Part shown: one piece after another, positions 29,741-39,484 of the stretch
Layout: each line of letters starts with the position of its first letter
Numbering within the stretch: position 1 is the stretch's first letter
DNA from: Chitinophagaceae bacterium
GTDB lineage: Bacteria > Bacteroidota > Bacteroidia > Chitinophagales > Chitinophagaceae
Direction of reading: 5' to 3'
Assembly: GCA_014879565.1 (NCBI GenBank)
Contig: JACSRW010000025.1
Location: 186,001 to 250,000, forward strand
DNA: 64,000 nucleotides
The notes under the pieces: model-generated
What the model was told of the DNA's origin: nothing
What the model saw: the letters and a program-made list of their open reading frames with translations, nothing else
Databases searched by the model: none
Made by a program: the position numbers and the translations under genes

Positions 29741-30865
29741 TCAGTTTTTATTTTTATTCCCCACGAGGTTAATCCGCAGTGAAAATACATGGGTAAAAAG
29801 CGGGTTGGTCTGGTTGGCCAGGTTGGTAAAAGCGTAATCAATCCCCACCTGCTGAATTTTAAAACCGGCTCCGGCACTGGGCTGATATATCCAGACCTTT
29901 TTCTGGTTCACTGTATCGCCGTCGTAAAGGGCTTTCTGGAAATTGCTGATCCCGCCCCGCAGATAAAATACATTGTTGATATTCAGCTCAAGTCCCAGTC
30001 TCGGATCAACACTGACCGGATCTCCACTGATAACGGTATTGCGTTTGCCGTCAAAAGTCAGGTCCAGGTTGGCTTCGGCCAGCAGGCTGGATTTTTGACC
30101 CAGCGGAAACTGACGGGCAACCCCCAGTACAAGGCGAGGGGCCGTCATTTCGGTAGATTTGACAGGGATTTCATTATTCGTAAGGTAGAGTACTTCTTTT
30201 TCCTTCTCAGTGAAAGTAAATGACCAGGCATTAAATGTACTTGTTACATCCCTGGCACTGATACCGAAATACCAGTTACGGTGCTGCATCTGCAAGCCCG
30301 CATCCAAACCAAAACCCCAGGCACGGGCAAATTTTCCCACACTGCGGTGAATCACTTTTGCATTCAGCCCAAAACTGATTTTTTTATGTTCCGTCTCTTT
30401 TACTTTCTGGGCATAGGAAAAAAGGAAAGCGTAATCAGCCGAGGAAAACGACTGAATATTGTTGTAATTAACTGAGCCATCCGGTTCTACCAGGAAAAGC
30501 GTATTCATGATATCGTCTACTGCAAAACGGAGACCTGTAACCGCAATGGTTCGTTTGTTTCCGGATGCAGGCAGCGCCACACTGGCGTAATCATATTTGC
30601 CAATGCCGGCAAAATATTCGGCATGCATCAGGTTGACCTGGGGATGATTTTGAACGTTCACCAGGCCGGCAGGATTCCAGTATCCGGCAGTCCCGTCGCC
30701 CACCGTCGCCACCTGGGCTCCGCCCATGGCAAGCCCCCTGGCGCCCGCGCCAATATTCAAAAACTCATTTGAATATTTACGGAATTGTGCGTGTGATACC
30801 TGAAGCAGAAGGGTGGCAGTCAGCATCAGGATGAAGCGGTTCGTTTTCATGTATTGAATTTTCAA
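29741..30865 (-). CDS. PorV/PorQ-family outer membrane beta-barrel protein (PorV2-type)
   Basis: RKYSNEFLNIGAGARGLAMGGAQVATVGDGTAGYWNPAGLVNVQNHPQVNLMHAEYFAGIGKYDYASVALP; immediately upstream of the PorU-like gene. Confidence 0.85.
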   Translation of the reverse strand: MKIQYMKTNRFILMLTATLLLQVSHAQFRKYSNEFLNIGAGARGLAMGGAQVATVGDGTAGYWNPAGLVNVQNHPQVNLMHAEYFAGIGKYDYASVALPASGNKRTIAVTGLRFAVDDIMNTLFLVEPDGSVNYNNIQSFSSADYAFLFSYAQKVKETEHKKISFGLNAKVIHRSVGKFARAWGFGLDAGLQMQHRNWYFGISARDVTSTFNAWSFTFTEKEKEVLYLTNNEIPVKSTEMTAPRLVLGVARQFPLGQKSSLLAEANLDLTFDGKRNTVISGDPVSVDPRLGLELNINNVFYLRGGISNFQKALYDGDTVNQKKVWIYQPSAGAGFKIQQVGIDYAFTNLANQTNPLFTHVFSLRINLVGNKNKN

Positions 30866-31025
30866 ATAAGCAATGGATTTGCTCTGTTTTCAAATGGTAC
30901 GGTCGGCTTGTAAAATTATCACATCCGCCCCGAAAAACATAGTTCTGTGGAACAAGATGTGAATCCCTGAAAACGAATATTTTAGACCTTTATTGCTCAA
31001 TGGGGTACTTAATTGTAATCTGCCT

Positions 31026-31033
31026 TACTTTTG
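31026..31033 (+). promoter_or_regulatory. -7 element TACTTTTG upstream of tyrS
   Basis: Exact TAnnTTTG match about 50 nt before the ATG; no clear -33 match. Confidence 0.45.
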
Positions 31034-31082
31034 CAGGAATGGACCGGGCCAAAGGCCCTTATTGTAAATCAACTACTTAGAA

Positions 31083-32360
31083 ATGAATCTGATCGAAGAA
31101 TTACGCTGGAGAGGCATGATACAGGATATCATGCCGGGCACGGAAGAGCAATTACAGAAGGAAATGACCGCCGGTTATATCGGATTTGACCCAACGGCTG
31201 ACAGCCTGCATATCGGCAGCCTGGTTCCCATCCTGCTGCTGGTACATTTTCAGAAAGCCGGTCATAAACCGATCGCCCTGGTTGGCGGGGCCACCGGGAT
31301 GGTGGGTGATCCCAGCGGAAAAAGTGAAGAAAGGAACCTCCTGAGTGAAGATGTACTGCAAAAAAATGTGGCCGGGGTGAAAGCCCAGTTGGAGAAATTC
31401 CTTGATTTCAACCCCTCTCTGCCGAATGCGGCTGAAATGGTAAACAACTATGACTGGTTTAAGACGATCTCTTTTATTGATTTTTTGCGGGACGCCGGCA
31501 AACATATTACCGTCAATTACATGATGGCCAAAGACAGTGTAAAAAAGAGAATTGAAGGGGAAACCGGTATCAGTTATACTGAATTTGCCTACCAGCTGAT
31601 GCAGGGCTATGATTTTTACTGGCTGTACCAGCATAAAAATTGCAAACTCCAGATGGGGGGAAGCGATCAGTGGGGCAATATGACCACCGGCACCGAACTG
31701 ATCCGCAGGAAATGCGGCGGAGAAGCTTTTGTTTTTACCAACCCGCTGATCACAAAAGCCGACGGAGGTAAATTTGGAAAAACAGAAAGCGGAAATGTCT
31801 GGCTCGATGCAGCCCGTACCACCCCTTACCAGTTTTACCAGTTCTGGCTGAATGCCAGCGATACAGATGCTGAAAAATGGATCAAAATTTTCACCTTCCT
31901 GCCCAAAGCAGAAGTGGAACAACTGATCAGTGCGCACCAGGCTGAACCCGGAGCCCGCACCCTTCAGAAAAGACTGGCCAGGGAAATCACCAGCTTTGTA
32001 CACGGCACGGAGGAGTATGAAAAAGCGGTGGAAACCACCCAGAAACTGTTTGCCAACCAGCATGCCCCTGCGGAAAGCCTGACTGTGGATGACCTGGAAG
32101 GTCTGGAAGGGGTGATTAAAATGAGTTATCCGGCGGAGAAGATCGCGGCTGGTGCAGACATTGTTTCCTTCCTCGCGGAATCGGGTATTCTTTCCAGCAA
32201 AGGAGAAGCCAGGAAACTGGTGGAAGGTGGAGGCATCAGTATTAACCGGAAAAAGGCGGAAGGCGTTAAAATGACGATTGGCAATGAACTGCTGCTGCAT
32301 GAACAATATATCCTTGTGCAGAAAGGAAAGAAAAACTATTACCTCGTGAAAGTGGAATAA
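31083..32360 (+). CDS. tyrS: Tyrosyl-tRNA synthetase
   Basis: [23 protein letters not shown]...[34 protein letters not shown]...[14 protein letters not shown]-terminal S4-like domain. Confidence 0.97.
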   Translation: MNLIEELRWRGMIQDIMPGTEEQLQKEMTAGYIGFDPTADSLHIGSLVPILLLVHFQKAGHKPIALVGGATGMVGDPSGKSEERNLLSEDVLQKNVAGVKAQLEKFLDFNPSLPNAAEMVNNYDWFKTISFIDFLRDAGKHITVNYMMAKDSVKKRIEGETGISYTEFAYQLMQGYDFYWLYQHKNCKLQMGGSDQWGNMTTGTELIRRKCGGEAFVFTNPLITKADGGKFGKTESGNVWLDAARTTPYQFYQFWLNASDTDAEKWIKIFTFLPKAEVEQLISAHQAEPGARTLQKRLAREITSFVHGTEEYEKAVETTQKLFANQHAPAESLTVDDLEGLEGVIKMSYPAEKIAAGADIVSFLAESGILSSKGEARKLVEGGGISINRKKAEGVKMTIGNELLLHEQYILVQKGKKNYYLVKVE

Positions 32361-32365
32361 TCCGC

Positions 32366-33007
32366 ATGAAAAAGGTTTACTTAATCAGTGGTCTGGGGGC
32401 TGACAAGCGTATTTTCAGTTACCTGGACCTTTCTTTTTGTGAACCGGTCTTTCTCAACTGGATTCCCCCGCTAAAAAATGAAACCCTCCCCTCCTATGCC
32501 GCCCGGTTGCGGGAACAAATCCCGGACATAGCTCCTGTGATCACCGGTATCTCATTTGGAGGCATGCTGGCTACAGAAATAGCGAAAGCAGACGCTGCTG
32601 TCAGGGCGATTTTGATATCCAGCAATAAAACACATGCAGAGCTGCCGCGTTATTTTGCCGCTGTCAAATATTTTCCCCTGTACCGCTGGGTGCCCGCTTC
32701 TCTTTCCAAAAACTTTGTCCGGCGTTTTGCCGGAATACTGGGCGGCACCAATCCGGCGGAAAAAAAATTGCTGGAATCCGTTATCAGGGATAGTGATATT
32801 TCCTTTGTCAGATGGGCTATTGATGCCATCCTGCACTGGGATAACCGGGATATCCCGCCCAACCTGGTGCATATTCATGGCACAGCAGACAAATTGCTGC
32901 CCATCCGCCATGTAAAAGCTGATTACACCATTCAGGACGGCACCCATGTGATGACGCTTGATAAACATGCCGAAGTCAGCCGGCTGCTGCGCCGGTTAAT
33001 TGAGTGA
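32366..33007 (+). CDS. Alpha/beta-hydrolase-fold protein
   Basis: VYLISGLGADKRIFSYLDL...VITGISFGGMLATEIA (GxSxGG nucleophile elbow)...VHIHGTADKLLPIRHVK. Confidence 0.75.
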   Translation: MKKVYLISGLGADKRIFSYLDLSFCEPVFLNWIPPLKNETLPSYAARLREQIPDIAPVITGISFGGMLATEIAKADAAVRAILISSNKTHAELPRYFAAVKYFPLYRWVPASLSKNFVRRFAGILGGTNPAEKKLLESVIRDSDISFVRWAIDAILHWDNRDIPPNLVHIHGTADKLLPIRHVKADYTIQDGTHVMTLDKHAEVSRLLRRLIE

Positions 33008-33667
33008 CCGCAGTTGTCCCCAGATAAGATCAGCCAGGAACTGGTTCCCTTTCGCATTCATATGCACCCGGTCATACGTGAGGATATCCTTTTCTTTGTT
33101 GTCCGGATTATTTTCCTTTTCATAATCAAGGAAACGCTGACGCAGGTCCACCAGGGGCAGTTTGTTTTTTGCAGCCAGTTCACGGATAATATTGCTGTAC
33201 CGGTTCAGATCCCCGTCCAGCTGGTTACTCATATCCTTTTTTTCACCCACCACTGCCGGCGTACAGAGTACAGCCTGTATATTCCGCGCCCGGAGTTTAT
33301 TCAGGATAGCCTGGTAAAATTGCTGAAACTTGTCCGGGTCCGTACCGGTACCATGAATGATCTTATGCCATACATCATTCACCCCGACATAGATCACGAC
33401 AATATCCGGATTCTTGACCAGTACATCCTGTTCCAGCCGCATGTACAGATCATATACCTTATTCCCGCTGACACCTGCTCCGGTAAATTCAAACACATCC
33501 CCCTTCCCTTCTGCCCGGCACATACTGTCAATCCGTTTTACATACCCGCCGGGTTTTATCCCCAGTTCCGTAATAGAATCCCCGAAGAAAATTACCTGTT
33601 TCTTTTTCTGCGGCACAAAAGCCAGCGCCAGAAAAAACATTGACCCGAAAAAAATTAATCTTTTCAT
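32996..33667 (-). CDS. SGNH/GDSL-type hydrolase with signal peptide
   Basis: VIFFGDSITELGIKPGGYV...VVIYVGVNDVWH...YDRVHMNAKGNQFLADLIW. Confidence 0.88.
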   Translation of the reverse strand: MKRLIFFGSMFFLALAFVPQKKKQVIFFGDSITELGIKPGGYVKRIDSMCRAEGKGDVFEFTGAGVSGNKVYDLYMRLEQDVLVKNPDIVVIYVGVNDVWHKIIHGTGTDPDKFQQFYQAILNKLRARNIQAVLCTPAVVGEKKDMSNQLDGDLNRYSNIIRELAAKNKLPLVDLRQRFLDYEKENNPDNKEKDILTYDRVHMNAKGNQFLADLIWGQLRSLN

Positions 33668-33728
33668 CCTATTTCAAATTAAAAAATCAAACGTCAGCTT
33701 CTCAACCTCTCAACCCCTCAACCTCACA

Positions 33729-35024
33729 TCAGCTCTCCACAAACTTCCTGATCCCTTCCACCAGCACATCCAGTTGTTGTGTGGTAGTGTACACATTGGG
33801 CGTTACCCTCACCCCCCGTATATTTTCCCATTCAATCGCCACCGTATGCACTTTATATTTTTCCAGCAGGAAACTGTCAAGCGCTGCCGGCTTTTTCCCT
33901 TCCACGAGTACATTCCCGATAGCGCAGCCCCAGCGGGAATCCAGGGAGGTATTCAGTTTTACACCTGGCAGGTCTTTCACTTTTTCCATCCAGTAATTCT
34001 TGAGATAATGCAGCCGTTTTTGCTTCCGCTCTATGCCGATCATATCATGAAATTCAATCGCTTTGCCGATAGCCTGTTCTATGAAGAAGGGCCGGGTACC
34101 AAGGGCTTCAAATTTCCGTATATCTTCTTTCAACGGATTATCCACGGCGAACATCGGATAGACATTCCTGATTTTATCTTTCCGGATATACAAGAGCCCG
34201 CTGCCGATCGGCGCATACAGCCATTTATGCAGACTGGCGGCAAAATAATCGGCTCCAAGATCCGGTATCGTAAAATCAAAATGAGCGAAGCTATGTGCCC
34301 CGTCCACGATTACCTCTATTCCCCGGCGACGGGCTTCCTCCGCAATTTTTTTCACCGGGAGTATCTGTCCGTTCCAGTTGATGATATGTGTGATATGCAC
34401 CAGCCGGGTGCGGGGCGTAAAAGCGTTTACATATTGCCTGACCAGGTAGTCTTCATCCTCACTGGGTAAGTCCAGGCTGATCCATACCATTTTTATCCCG
34501 TCCCGCAGTTCCCGCTGTTTATAGGCATTCACCATATTGGGATAATCCTGCCGGGCAGCCACCACTTCATCCCCCGCTTTTAGCTGTAATCCGAAAATGA
34601 CTGTTTCCAGGCCTTCAGATGAATTCCTGTTGATGGCTATTTCTTCCGGTGAGCAACCGGCCAGCCGGGCCAGGTTACGCCGGAGCGGTTCACGACCCTG
34701 GTCCAGTACCCGCCACATATAATAGCTAGGCGCCTCATTACTGAGATCATAATACCTTTTCATGGCATCCTGTACCGTTTTCGGTGCCGGTGATACCCCG
34801 CCATTGTTCAGGTTAATCAGCGAAGAAGAAACTGTAAAAGATTGCTGAATATAGTACCAGAAATCCTCGTTGCCGGCCAGTTCCGCAGCGCTCATCCCTG
34901 CTGTTCTTTCCATTGCCCGGTTCAGGTTTCGGCTCCAGGCCGGGCCGGAAAGCGCCCCCAGGAAAGCCGTGGCGGAAAAAAGGCCGGTTTGGCGTAAAAA
35001 TCTCCGGCGGCTGCTTGGATTCAT
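33729..35024 (-). CDS. Class V aminotransferase (isopenicillin-N epimerase-like) with Tat-type signal
   Basis: MNPSSRRRFLRQTGLFSATAFLGALSG; NNGGVSPAPKTVQDAMKRYYDLSNEAPSYYMW; GIEVIVDGAHSFAHFDFTIPDLGADYFAASLHKWLYAP. Confidence 0.87.
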   Translation of the reverse strand: MNPSSRRRFLRQTGLFSATAFLGALSGPAWSRNLNRAMERTAGMSAAELAGNEDFWYYIQQSFTVSSSLINLNNGGVSPAPKTVQDAMKRYYDLSNEAPSYYMWRVLDQGREPLRRNLARLAGCSPEEIAINRNSSEGLETVIFGLQLKAGDEVVAARQDYPNMVNAYKQRELRDGIKMVWISLDLPSEDEDYLVRQYVNAFTPRTRLVHITHIINWNGQILPVKKIAEEARRRGIEVIVDGAHSFAHFDFTIPDLGADYFAASLHKWLYAPIGSGLLYIRKDKIRNVYPMFAVDNPLKEDIRKFEALGTRPFFIEQAIGKAIEFHDMIGIERKQKRLHYLKNYWMEKVKDLPGVKLNTSLDSRWGCAIGNVLVEGKKPAALDSFLLEKYKVHTVAIEWENIRGVRVTPNVYTTTQQLDVLVEGIRKFVES

Positions 35025-35159
35025 GTGTGTTGCTTTGATTGACTAAATGTACAAAAAAGGTTTTGCCCCTTTCTGCATTAAATCCAGGCAGTTTGCCTGC
35101 ACTCAGTGACTTATACAGCTCCCTGCACTTTTTCTTTTATGGAAAACTTCAAAAAAGCA

Positions 35160-35191
35160 TTTGGGAGAAACCGTTTATAGCCCTATTTTTG
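35160..35191 (+). promoter_or_regulatory. Promoter of tRNA-Gln (TTTG-N20-TATTTTTG)
   Basis: TTTG 35160-35163, TATTTTTG 35184-35191, about 30 nt upstream of the tRNA. Confidence 0.7.
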
Positions 35192-35221
35192 CACTCCCAA
35201 ATCCTGATTTGGGTACCGGAT

Positions 35222-35292
35222 TGACCCATGGTGTAACGGTAGCACTACAGATTTTGGTTCTGTCTGTTAAGGTTCGAATCCTTATGGGTCAA
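35222..35292 (+). tRNA. tRNA-Gln (TTG)
   Basis: TGACCCATGGTGTAACGGTAGCACTACAGATTTTGGTTCTGTCTGTTAAGGTTCGAATCCTTATGGGTCA; anticodon TTG. Confidence 0.95.
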
Positions 35293-35298
35293 CCAGCA

Positions 35299-35330
35299 AA
35301 AAAGCCCCGCCAGAAGCGGGGCTTTTCTTT
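35299..35330. terminator. Bidirectional intrinsic terminator between tRNA-Gln and the T9SS type B protein gene
   Basis: aaaaaaGCCCCGC-CAGAA-GCGGGGCttttcttttt. Confidence 0.85.
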
Positions 35331-35343
35331 TTATAACTTCATT

Positions 35344-37830
35344 CTACCGGATCAGCATCAGGTTCCCTTTCTTGAATATTTTTTCCCCATTGTAATCCAC
35401 GCCTTCCACCATAAAGACATAATTACCTGTACCCTGCAACTGACCGCCCAAACGGCCATCCCAGCCGGCGCCCATCTGGTTGGTGCTGAACACCAGTTGC
35501 CCCCACCGGTTAAAGATCCGGAAAAAAGTCAGGCTTTGCACACCTACACAAATCGGGAAAATCCGGTCGTTCAGCCCGTCTCCGTTGGGCGTAAAACCCG
35601 TCGGTACAAATATTTCAGGGCCCGTTCTGAAGATGGTCACTTTGATATTATCCTCCCCAAAACAGCCTTCAGGATTGGTGGCCCTGACTACATAGGTAAT
35701 GGAAGTACCCATCTCCGGACTGAGGGTGGCTACCGGGTTGTAAATGCCGGTTGCGCTGAGTCCCAGGGCGGGGCTCCAGTTGAAATTATCCGCTGTGGGG
35801 TCACTGACGGAAGCCGTGAGTTGCAGTGGCTGATTAGCTACAACCGACGTGTCATTCCCTGCAAAAACCACAATCCGGGGTTTTACAACCACCCGTATAG
35901 TATCCCGGAACTGGTTCGGGCATCCTTCATTGCTTACCGTGAGTACATAATCGGTTGTATTCCGCGGGGAAGCCAGCGGTTGTAATAATTGCGGCAAAGT
36001 GGTTATCACTCCTGAACCTGTATTACTGAGTGTACTGCTGTTACTCCAGCTGTAATGGGTACCCGTCGTAACCCGGCCGTTAAGCGTGGTGCCGGTTCCG
36101 TAACATATAATTACAGAATCAGGACTGGCCACCGCGGAAGGGAAAGGAATATTGACAAAATTTATCGTGGAAACAGCACTGGTATCTGCCGGACAAACCC
36201 CGCTTTGCAGAATGGCCCTGTAATAAGTGGTCGCATTTACGCCCGTTACTGCATATACGGTACTTGTATTGGCGGGCGACTGATTGTTCCAGGTACTGTT
36301 ATCCAATGACCATTGCCAGTTTAACACGGTCCCGGTAAACCCGGCCAGACTGAGCTGGTTGCCGGCATGCTGACCGAGACAGATGGTGGTCTGCGCCGGA
36401 CTGATCACCCCTCCCTCAGTCAATGGGTCAACCGTAACGGTAACCGCCTCACTGGTATCCCGCAGACAAGCCGCTCCGTTTTGTACAATCACTTTATACC
36501 GGGTGGTACTCGTCAGGTTGGAAGCCGTATAATTTACCGAGGTATTGGCCAGCGGAGTCCAGTTAATACCATCAGTGGAAGATATCCAGTTCAGTATATT
36601 ACCGGTATGCCCGGTCAGGGTCAGCAGGGTATTGTTATTCCCGTAACAAACGGTTTCATCATCACTGATTTCACCCGCCACTGTGGGCGGTGTAGTTGCG
36701 ACCGTAATGGTATCACGCAGGTCAGCGCACCCGTTTACCTCATGGGCAATAATATTTCCGCCATTGTTTCCTGCAGTAACGGTAATGATATTGGAATTTG
36801 CCCCTGAAAGTATGGTCCAGCCTGAGGGTACCGTCCAGTTATAAATGGCCCCGGCCAGGGCCGGTATGGAGTAAGTGAGCTGGCTGTTGGTACAGGCTAC
36901 GGGTAATCCGCTGATCTGAAGTCCGGCACAGGTATTCCTTAAAGCCACATAGGCATAGGCAAAATGCCCACCCGGTTCACAGTTTACCGTTTCAAATGTG
37001 AGGGTAACCTGCCGGCCCCGGTAAGCAGAGAGGTCAAAAGTTACTTCGGTCCAGCTTTTTGTCCATACATCAAACAGTAAAGTACCATTGGTATTATTGG
37101 TGCCGGTATGCGTAAGAAAAGGAACCGAACTCAGGGAGAAACCGTTGGCCAGTGCCGCTGCCGTATCCAGGGTGGCCCCTGTTGATCCTCCGCCACCGCC
37201 TCCGCCGCCCGCATTGTCAAATGTGGGCAGATAATACTGGGGCGATGCACAGGTCACCACACTGTCTTCCGTAGAAAGAGTAGCTCTGAACAATGGCTGC
37301 TGATTGGAATTATGGGTTCCGTTTTCAAGGACCATCGCATATGCATAGGTCATGGTATAGGGCGTGGAAGCAGGTCCGGCCGGCACATTGATGGTATAAC
37401 TGATTGACCGCATAAATCCTCCCGGATTATTGGTTGAACCGGGGTTGGCATTTCGGTATTCCCAGGAAGTGGCCGTGGATCCCAGTTTAACGGAATAACC
37501 GTAATTATAACCGTTAATAGTGGGTATCAGGGGAAAGTTGCCAAAGGGATCTGCTCCCTGGGTACTGATCACCTGTATACCATTCAGCAGGAGACTGTAT
37601 TCATATATGCTACTGATACCCGTATTCGGCAGGGGATAATTGGTAGACGCCCCGCTGGCCAGTCCCGTTCTGGCTGACCAGGCAGAAAGATCACCACTGG
37701 CAAAATTGATATTGGCCGGACAATTCTGTAACTGGGCAGACACTGACCCGGGGAAAAGCCAGACTGCCATCCATAAAAAACATATGGGCAGTTTACGGCG
37801 TATCAATTGTCGGCTTATGATGGTTTTCAT
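35344..37830 (-). CDS. Secreted protein with repeated Ig-like regions and gliding-motility-associated C-terminal domain (T9SS type B cargo)
   Basis: C-terminus EIFVPTGFTPNGDGLNDRIFPICVGVQSLTFFRIFNRWGQLVFSTNQMGAGWDGRLGGQLQGTGNYVFMVEGVDYNGEKIFKKGNLMLIR; signal peptide; repeated GxISxxxTxCxG..LTLTGxTG units. Confidence 0.9.
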   Translation of the reverse strand: MKTIISRQLIRRKLPICFLWMAVWLFPGSVSAQLQNCPANINFASGDLSAWSARTGLASGASTNYPLPNTGISSIYEYSLLLNGIQVISTQGADPFGNFPLIPTINGYNYGYSVKLGSTATSWEYRNANPGSTNNPGGFMRSISYTINVPAGPASTPYTMTYAYAMVLENGTHNSNQQPLFRATLSTEDSVVTCASPQYYLPTFDNAGGGGGGGGSTGATLDTAAALANGFSLSSVPFLTHTGTNNTNGTLLFDVWTKSWTEVTFDLSAYRGRQVTLTFETVNCEPGGHFAYAYVALRNTCAGLQISGLPVACTNSQLTYSIPALAGAIYNWTVPSGWTILSGANSNIITVTAGNNGGNIIAHEVNGCADLRDTITVATTPPTVAGEISDDETVCYGNNNTLLTLTGHTGNILNWISSTDGINWTPLANTSVNYTASNLTSTTRYKVIVQNGAACLRDTSEAVTVTVDPLTEGGVISPAQTTICLGQHAGNQLSLAGFTGTVLNWQWSLDNSTWNNQSPANTSTVYAVTGVNATTYYRAILQSGVCPADTSAVSTINFVNIPFPSAVASPDSVIICYGTGTTLNGRVTTGTHYSWSNSSTLSNTGSGVITTLPQLLQPLASPRNTTDYVLTVSNEGCPNQFRDTIRVVVKPRIVVFAGNDTSVVANQPLQLTASVSDPTADNFNWSPALGLSATGIYNPVATLSPEMGTSITYVVRATNPEGCFGEDNIKVTIFRTGPEIFVPTGFTPNGDGLNDRIFPICVGVQSLTFFRIFNRWGQLVFSTNQMGAGWDGRLGGQLQGTGNYVFMVEGVDYNGEKIFKKGNLMLIR

Positions 37831-38035
37831 ACAGATTGCACGGCATCCGGGCCGCTTTATAACGGGAAAAAGGGTTTAATGGTATCCAGATTCATACAAA
37901 ACTATCAATTCTGCCCGTTTTGACGACTGATTACGGTTGATTCCTCCCTCCTATCGGAAAAGTAAGGAAAAAGGTTTCTTTTTAAACCTGGAATTCAGCT
38001 GATTGATCACTAAGACACTGAAAGACAGAAAAAGT

Positions 38036-38923
38036 TTAGTCCCCCGTACCGGATATGGCCACACCCAGCCGCTTCAGACAACGCAACAGGCTCTCCTCCC
38101 AGGCTGGTGCAGGCGGGGGCCATGTACGGAAGGTCATGCTGCAATCAAGCGCCGAGTAGGCCGGCCGGCTGGCAATGCTGGGATATCCCGATGAAGGCAC
38201 TGAGGTAATCCGGCAATTACGGCCCGTAAAGTCGCGTATCTGCCGGGCAAAATCATACCAGCTGATGACACCCTGGTTGCAATAATGATATATACCGGGG
38301 TCCCATTTACCTGAACGTATCAGCCTGAGCATAAAATCTGCCAGGTCGGCTGCATAGGTCGGACTGCCGTACTGATCGCTGACAACCTGCAGTATTTCTT
38401 TTTCCTGCATGAGCCGGCACATGGTTTTGACAAAATTTTTTCCAAACTCCGAATAAACCCATGAAGTGCGGATAATGATACAGTCCGGATCAAAGCGCCG
38501 GGCCTCTTCCTCCCCTTTGAGTTTGGAGGCCCCGTAAACTGAACGGGGACCCGTGGGCGTATCCGGCTGATAAGGCTGGTCGCCCTTACCGTCAAATACA
38601 TAATCCGTGGAAAGATGCAGGAGTTTGGTGCCATATTCATGGCAAACTGCAGCCAGTACACCGACGGCCTCCGCATTTATCTGGAAGGCCAGTTCCTGTT
38701 CTGATTCCGCTTTATCCACTGCCGTATACGCAGCACAATTAATCAGGTACCGGGGTTTTACCGCCCTGAAATAATTTCTGACAAGTTCAAAATGATGGAT
38801 GGGCAGATCCTCCCGCGAGAGAAAGAGGAAACGGTATTCCGGGTATTCGTTTTCCAGTTGGCGGAGTTCCTTACCAACCTGCCCGTTGGCGCCGGTTACC
38901 AGTATGGTCGGGGTATCCTGCAT
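38036..38923 (-). CDS. rfbD: dTDP-4-dehydrorhamnose reductase
   Basis: TILVTGANGQVGKELRQLENEYPE...LINCAAYTAVDKAESEQELAFQINAEAVGVLA...LLHLSTDYVFDGKGDQPYQPDTPTGPRSVYGASKLKGEE; start placed at MQDTPT (38923), 1-nt overlap with the rfbC stop. Confidence 0.93.
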   Translation of the reverse strand: MQDTPTILVTGANGQVGKELRQLENEYPEYRFLFLSREDLPIHHFELVRNYFRAVKPRYLINCAAYTAVDKAESEQELAFQINAEAVGVLAAVCHEYGTKLLHLSTDYVFDGKGDQPYQPDTPTGPRSVYGASKLKGEEEARRFDPDCIIIRTSWVYSEFGKNFVKTMCRLMQEKEILQVVSDQYGSPTYAADLADFMLRLIRSGKWDPGIYHYCNQGVISWYDFARQIRDFTGRNCRITSVPSSGYPSIASRPAYSALDCSMTFRTWPPPAPAWEESLLRCLKRLGVAISGTGD

Positions 38924-39483
38924 CAGGATTGAAAGGTAAACGTATTCAGGCAATTGGCGAGCGGGGGCAGTTGCAGGTCTTTATCGGATACAATTTCATT
39001 TCCGGCAGGAATTCGCCAGTCAATTTTTAAGGCAGGATCATTATAAATAATCCCCCCCTCACTTTCCCGGTTATAGAAACCATCACATTTATACAGGACT
39101 TCCGCTTTTTCGCTTAACACGGAGAAACCATGGGCAAATCCGCGCGGCACCAGTAATTGTTTATTGTTTTCGGCGGATAATTCTACGCTGAACACCCTTC
39201 CCCAGGTGGGGGAGCCCCGGCGGATATCCACCACCACATCCAGGATAACCCCCTGGAGTACCCGCACCACTTTGGCCTGTGCATGAGGCGGCAACTGGTA
39301 ATGAAGCCCCCGGATCACTCCATAAGCGGAACTGGACTGGTTATCCTGCACCCACTGGGTATGAAATCCTTCCGCGCGAAACAGGCGGTCATTAAAAGAT
39401 TCAAAAAAGTACCCGCGGCTGTCTGCAAAAACCACCGGTTCATATACCAGCAAGCCGGGAAATTCTGTTTGAATAAAGGGCAT
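38923..39483 (-). CDS. rfbC: dTDP-4-dehydrorhamnose 3,5-epimerase
   Basis: MPFIQTEFPGLLVYEPVVFADSRGYFFESFNDRLFRAEGFHTQWVQDNQSSSAYGVIRGLHYQLPPHAQAKVVRVLQGVILDVVVDIRRGSPTWG. Confidence 0.95.
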   Translation of the reverse strand: MPFIQTEFPGLLVYEPVVFADSRGYFFESFNDRLFRAEGFHTQWVQDNQSSSAYGVIRGLHYQLPPHAQAKVVRVLQGVILDVVVDIRRGSPTWGRVFSVELSAENNKQLLVPRGFAHGFSVLSEKAEVLYKCDGFYNRESEGGIIYNDPALKIDWRIPAGNEIVSDKDLQLPPLANCLNTFTFQS

Positions 39484-39484
39484 A

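Noticed and set aside
30866-31082. T-box leader upstream of tyrS
   Set aside because: No T-box motif or terminator/antiterminator pair seen; not expected in this phylum
31152-32306. 384-aa minus ORF over tyrS
   Set aside because: Shadow ORF of a clear tyrS
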